From positions 1 through 26,574 of the forward strand of contig CAZBWH010000042.1 of the NCBI GenBank assembly GCA_964495595.1: DNA of 26,574 nucleotides, read 5' to 3'. Below the pieces are notes generated by a model. The model saw nothing but the letters and a program-made list of their open reading frames with translations. It made no database searches and was not told the DNA's origin. Each line of letters begins with the position of its first letter. The stretch's first letter is position 1. Position numbers and translations under genes: made by a program. This stretch comes from CALMFQ01 sp964495595. Its GTDB lineage: Bacteria; Pseudomonadota; Gammaproteobacteria; Burkholderiales; SCOH01. Shown in pieces: positions 22,846-26,574 of the stretch.

Positions 22846-24132
22846 ATGGCTGCCAGCCAAACTGTATATCTCGACGTATCCCGACTGAGTATCGGCCTGT
22901 TCATTCACCTCGATCTGGGCTGGATGGATCACCCCTTTTCGCTCAACAGCTTCAAGATCCGCTCGCAAGACCAGATCGACACCCTGCGATCGCTGGGTGT
23001 CCGACAGGTGCGCTGTTGCCCGGAAAAGAGTGATCCGGACGTCTGGCAAACGGCGTGTAGGCTAGAGGATTCCCTGCCCGGCGAAGCGATCCCCCGGCCA
23101 CCAGCCCAAGACGGTGGGGTCGACGAACTGGCCGCCCGCCGCCAGTGGCTGGCCGATCAACGTGCCAGCCTGCAACGGTGTGAGCGGCGGTTTGGTGAAG
23201 CGGCTCGGGTATTCCGGCAGATTTTCCGCCAGGCGCATGCCCAGCCTGAAGGCTGCCGCGAACAGGCTGCTGCGTTGATCGACGGTTTTGTCGGCGAGAT
23301 GCTGGCTGAGCAGGAGTGCGCCATTCGTCTGCTGTCCGAAAAATCCGGCGATGACAACACGCTGCATGCATTGAATGTCACCATTATTTCGCTGTTGCTG
23401 GGGCGGGCGGCAGGGCTGAGTGCGGATGAAATGCGGGAGCTTGGTGTCGGGGCACTGCTGCACGATATCGGTAAGCTGGAGCTTCCTGACCGGCTGCGGT
23501 GGCAGGACGAGCAAGGTTCCCTGGCCGAACGGCAACTGTACCGGGAGCATGTCGCCCATGGCGTCGAGCTCGGCCGCCGGATGCGCTTGTCGCCGACTGC
23601 CTTGCTGGTGATCGCCCAGCACCACGAGCTGGCCGATGGCAGCGGATTCCCGCGGCAACTGGCCAACGACCGCATGAGTGTACCCGGCCGGATCGTCGCG
23701 CTGGTCAATCGTTATGACAACGCCTGCAATCCGTCGAATCCAGCACTCGCGCTGACACCGCACGAAGCCTTGTCCACGCTGTTTGTGCAGATGAAAACGC
23801 GCTTTGACAAGGCCATTCTGGCCTTGTTCATCCGGATGATGGGTGTGTATCCACCCGGGTCGGCGGTGCAGTTGAGCGATGGCCGCTATGCACTGGTGGC
23901 CTCGGTCAATTCTTCCCGGCCGCTCAAACCGTGGGTGGTGGTACACGATCCACGGTTTGACAAGGAAGAGGCGCCGCTGCTCAACCTGGAGCAAGAGCCT
24001 GCGCTGTCGATCAAGACCAGCTTCAAGCCTCTCCAGTTGCCCAAGGCCGTGCTGGACTACCTCTCGCCGCGCAAGCGTCTGTGCTATTTCTTCGATCGGG
24101 CCCGCGATCTGGGTGAGGAGTCCGGCTCATGA
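22846..24132 (+). CDS. HD-GYP domain cyclic-di-GMP phosphodiesterase with DUF3391
   Basis: 428 aa. The N-terminal DUF3391 region (VYLDVSRLSIGLFIHLDLGWMDHPF...) leads into an HD-GYP domain with HDIGK (206-210) and HHELADGSGFP (259-269). The metal-binding HD pair and the downstream HHE are present. The GYP triplet reads GFP, a conservative change seen in some members. It should hydrolyse cyclic-di-GMP. The ATG at 22846 is chosen because a good promoter lies just upstream and homologues begin near this point. Its stop overlaps the start of the GGDEF-EAL gene. Confidence 0.92.
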   Translation: MAASQTVYLDVSRLSIGLFIHLDLGWMDHPFSLNSFKIRSQDQIDTLRSLGVRQVRCCPEKSDPDVWQTACRLEDSLPGEAIPRPPAQDGGVDELAARRQWLADQRASLQRCERRFGEAARVFRQIFRQAHAQPEGCREQAAALIDGFVGEMLAEQECAIRLLSEKSGDDNTLHALNVTIISLLLGRAAGLSADEMRELGVGALLHDIGKLELPDRLRWQDEQGSLAERQLYREHVAHGVELGRRMRLSPTALLVIAQHHELADGSGFPRQLANDRMSVPGRIVALVNRYDNACNPSNPALALTPHEALSTLFVQMKTRFDKAILALFIRMMGVYPPGSAVQLSDGRYALVASVNSSRPLKPWVVVHDPRFDKEEAPLLNLEQEPALSIKTSFKPLQLPKAVLDYLSPRKRLCYFFDRARDLGEESGS

Positions 24133-26558
24133 TGGGCGCAGACTGGCGTTCACTGATCGAAGGCATGCTTGATGCGGTCTGGCTGGTTGATTCACTGAAC
24201 CTGCGCATCCTGGCGGCCAATGGCGCAGCCGAAAGGCTGCTTGGCGTGCCCGCGGGATCACTGGTGGGGCGCCCGGCTGTCGATCTGGCCTTTACGCCGG
24301 AAGATCTCTATTTCTGGGAAGATGTTGCGGCAGGATTGTCGGAATCCATCCTGTCGGATTCCCTGTTATGCCACACCGACGGCTCGGTGCTCCAGGTCGA
24401 ACGGCGCGTGTCGCGGATCCGGCTTGATGAAGGGCAAAGCCTGTTCGTCGTGGCCGTGCGCGACCTGAGCGCCCAGCGGCGGGTGGAAACCGAGCTGGAA
24501 ACGCTGGTGGCCGAGTTGCGTGCAACGCTCGAATCCACGGCCGACGGCATTCTGGTGACCGACCTGAATGGGTCGATACGGGTGTGTAACCAGCGCTTTG
24601 CCGAGCTGTGGTCGCTGCCGGCCGACCTGCTGTCGCAGCGGGACGATGCTGCCATCTACGGCTGGATGGATGCCGCCGTGGTCGATGCCGATCATTACTC
24701 GGCCCGGCTGCGCGAGATCAGCCGCTCACCCTTGCTGGAAGCGGCCGATACGGTCGTTCTTAAAGCGGGGCTGGTGCTGGAGCGCGTCACTTTGCCGCAG
24801 TATGTTTGTGGCCGGCCAGTTGGACGGGTGTACTCGTTCCGCGACATCTCGAAGCGGCTGAAGGACGAGCAGCGGTTGCAGATTGCCTCGAAGGTATTCG
24901 AGGCCAGCAGAGAGGCCATTTTTGTCACCGATGCCCAATTCTGCATTCTTGCGGCCAACCCCAGTTGCGAGCGTCTGACCGGTTATTCCCAGCAGGCGCT
25001 GATCGGCAGCCGACCGCACGAATTCCTTTCCAGCCGTCACGATCCCGGATCGTTCGACGAACTTGCCGCTCACCTGGTGGACAACGATTTCTGGGAAGGC
25101 GAGCTGTGGAACCGGCGCCAGAATGGTAGCGTGTATCCGTGCATGGTGTCGATCGTCAGGGTGGCGGACGAATCGGGCCTGACCCGGCACTACATCGGCT
25201 TTTTCAAGGATCTGACCGAATCGTTCTCGGCCAAGCGCCGGATCGAGGAGCTGGCCTACAACGATGCCTTGACCGGCCTGCCCAACCGGCTGTTGCTTTC
25301 CGAACGGCTGAACCAGGCCATCGCGCTGGCCGAGCGGAACCAGAGCCTCTTTGCCTTGCTGTTTCTTGATCTGGATCGCTTCAAGCACATCAACGACTCG
25401 CTCGGTCACTTGTTTGGCGACCGGGTGCTGGTCGAGGTGGCAGAACGGCTGGGGCAGTGTGTGCGACAGGTCGATACCGCTGCCCGGCTGGGCGGTGATG
25501 AATTCGTCCTGCTGTTGAACCAGACGGATACCCGCGGTGCAGAGATCGCTGCACAGCGGGTTCTGGAGGCGGTGTCCCGCCCGTTCATGATGGACGACAT
25601 GACCTTCAGCCTCAGCGGCAGCATCGGTATCGCGTTGTACCCGGAGGACGGTCGTACCATGGACGATCTGGTCAAGAATGCCGACAGCGCCATGTATTAC
25701 GTCAAGGAACGTGGCCGGGCGGGATTCCGCTTTTACCAGCGGCAAATGAACATCGATCTGCTGTCGCGCATGAAGCTGGATCATGCCATGCGGGTGGCCT
25801 TGCAAAACAGCCATTTCAGGCTGGTCTACCAGCCGCAGATTGATCTGGCCAGCGGCCAGTTGATGGGGGTCGAGGCACTGTTGCGCTGGCACGATCCGGA
25901 GCTGGGGGATGTTGCGCCGGCCCAGTTCATTCCGTTGGCTGAAGAAAACGGGGCGATTGTGCCGATCGGCAACTGGGTGCTTGAGCAAGCCGTGCGTCAG
26001 GCTGCCCACTGGCAGCAGGCGGGTCGGGCGGTCAGGGTGGCCGTCAATGTGTCGGCGCTGCAGTTCGAGCAGGCCGATTTCGTTACCCGGGTTGCGCAGA
26101 CGCTTTGCCGGTCGGCGTTGCCTCCATCGTTGCTGGAGCTGGAGTTGACCGAATCGATCCTGGTTCGTGATGCTGACGATGCGCTGAAGCGGTTACAGTC
26201 GCTGGCCGATCTTGGGGTAGCGCTGGCCATCGACGATTTTGGTACTGGCTATTCCAGCCTTGGCTATCTCAAGCGCTTTCCGATTCACAAACTGAAGATC
26301 GACCGGTCGTTTATCCAGGATGTGCCCGCAGACGACAGCGACATCGCCATTGTCAACGCCATTATCCAGCTGGCAGGGGCATTGCAGTTGCGGGTGATTG
26401 CCGAAGGCGTCGAAACCGCTACCCAGGCCGGGTTTCTGGCGGGGGCCGGATGTGCCGAATGCCAGGGGTTTTACTTTGCCAGGCCAATGGAGCCGCGCGC
26501 GCTGGAGGCCTTTTTCAACAGTCACCCGACGAACATCGTTACCGTATCAGTCAAATAG
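24129..26558 (+). CDS. Triple-PAS GGDEF-EAL cyclic-di-GMP signalling protein
   Basis: 809 aa with no membrane segment: three PAS domains (about 8-115, 130-245 and 255-370), GGDEF (about 375-535) and EAL (about 555-800). The cyclase motif GGDEF is intact at 455-459, preceded by RQVD five residues earlier, a match to the RxxD inhibitory site. The EAL domain keeps EALLRW (582-587), ELELTESIL, DDFGTGYSSL and AEGVET, so both cyclase and phosphodiesterase activities look possible. The PAS domains suggest cytosolic sensing of a ligand, redox state or oxygen. ATG 24129 overlaps the HD-GYP stop by 4 bp; a second ATG follows immediately at 24132. Confidence 0.95.
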   Translation: MMGADWRSLIEGMLDAVWLVDSLNLRILAANGAAERLLGVPAGSLVGRPAVDLAFTPEDLYFWEDVAAGLSESILSDSLLCHTDGSVLQVERRVSRIRLDEGQSLFVVAVRDLSAQRRVETELETLVAELRATLESTADGILVTDLNGSIRVCNQRFAELWSLPADLLSQRDDAAIYGWMDAAVVDADHYSARLREISRSPLLEAADTVVLKAGLVLERVTLPQYVCGRPVGRVYSFRDISKRLKDEQRLQIASKVFEASREAIFVTDAQFCILAANPSCERLTGYSQQALIGSRPHEFLSSRHDPGSFDELAAHLVDNDFWEGELWNRRQNGSVYPCMVSIVRVADESGLTRHYIGFFKDLTESFSAKRRIEELAYNDALTGLPNRLLLSERLNQAIALAERNQSLFALLFLDLDRFKHINDSLGHLFGDRVLVEVAERLGQCVRQVDTAARLGGDEFVLLLNQTDTRGAEIAAQRVLEAVSRPFMMDDMTFSLSGSIGIALYPEDGRTMDDLVKNADSAMYYVKERGRAGFRFYQRQMNIDLLSRMKLDHAMRVALQNSHFRLVYQPQIDLASGQLMGVEALLRWHDPELGDVAPAQFIPLAEENGAIVPIGNWVLEQAVRQAAHWQQAGRAVRVAVNVSALQFEQADFVTRVAQTLCRSALPPSLLELELTESILVRDADDALKRLQSLADLGVALAIDDFGTGYSSLGYLKRFPIHKLKIDRSFIQDVPADDSDIAIVNAIIQLAGALQLRVIAEGVETATQAGFLAGAGCAECQGFYFARPMEPRALEAFFNSHPTNIVTVSVK

Positions 26559-26574
26559 TGCGCTCAATTGATGC

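Overview
The window looks like a GC-rich proteobacterial chromosome, most likely a betaproteobacterium of the Neisseriales/Chromobacteriaceae kind. This rests on codon use, gene repertoire and the PAS/GGDEF/EAL and HD-GYP style; no rRNA or marker gene is present, so the taxon is an inference. No tRNA or rRNA genes were seen.

Layout. (1) 1-340: the leader-distal end of a CRISPR array with 36-nt repeats. The last repeat is degenerate at its 3' end, so the leader lies to the left, outside the window. (2) 341-1170: about 830 bp of G-rich sequence with no convincing gene, but with short direct and inverted repeats. (3) 1171-9273, + strand: a type III-B (Cmr) interference locus, with a Card1/Can2-type CARF nuclease followed by cmr1, cas10/cmr2, cmr3, cmr4, cmr5 and cmr6. 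Cas10 lacks the N-terminal HD nuclease domain but keeps its GGDD cyclase motif, so target RNA recognition is expected to act through cyclic oligoadenylate and the CARF nuclease. No cas6, cas1, cas2 or separate ring nuclease is in the window. (4) 9365-12105, - strand: a tight operon of a 3-hydroxyisobutyrate-dehydrogenase-like enzyme, an SPFH/prohibitin membrane protein and a COG0523 (CobW-type) GTPase. (5) 12106-12605: a spacer holding a roughly 146-bp MITE-like inverted-repeat element and a terminator. (6) 12606-16242, - strand: an iron-containing alcohol dehydrogenase followed by a 761-aa protein whose C-terminal half resembles acyl-ACP reductase (AAR). Together they suggest acyl thioester to aldehyde to alcohol chemistry. 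(7) 16529-19850, - strand: an acyl-CoA dehydrogenase, a cysteine synthase and an alpha-methylacyl-CoA racemase-like CaiB/BaiF protein. (8) From 19940, + strand: a divergent AraC-type regulator, a DUF1275 membrane protein and an ATP-grasp ligase crossed by a 10-N assembly gap. (9) 22846-26558, + strand: a cyclic-di-GMP pair, an HD-GYP phosphodiesterase translationally overlapped by a triple-PAS GGDEF-EAL protein, behind a good sigma70-type promoter.

The main accessory system is the Cmr/Card1 module. The most unusual metabolic unit is the AAR-like reductase plus Fe-alcohol dehydrogenase pair, both with charged, probably disordered C-terminal tails. The N gap can be closed on paper: the two contig ends share GCTTAC, and merging them restores one 296-codon reading frame.
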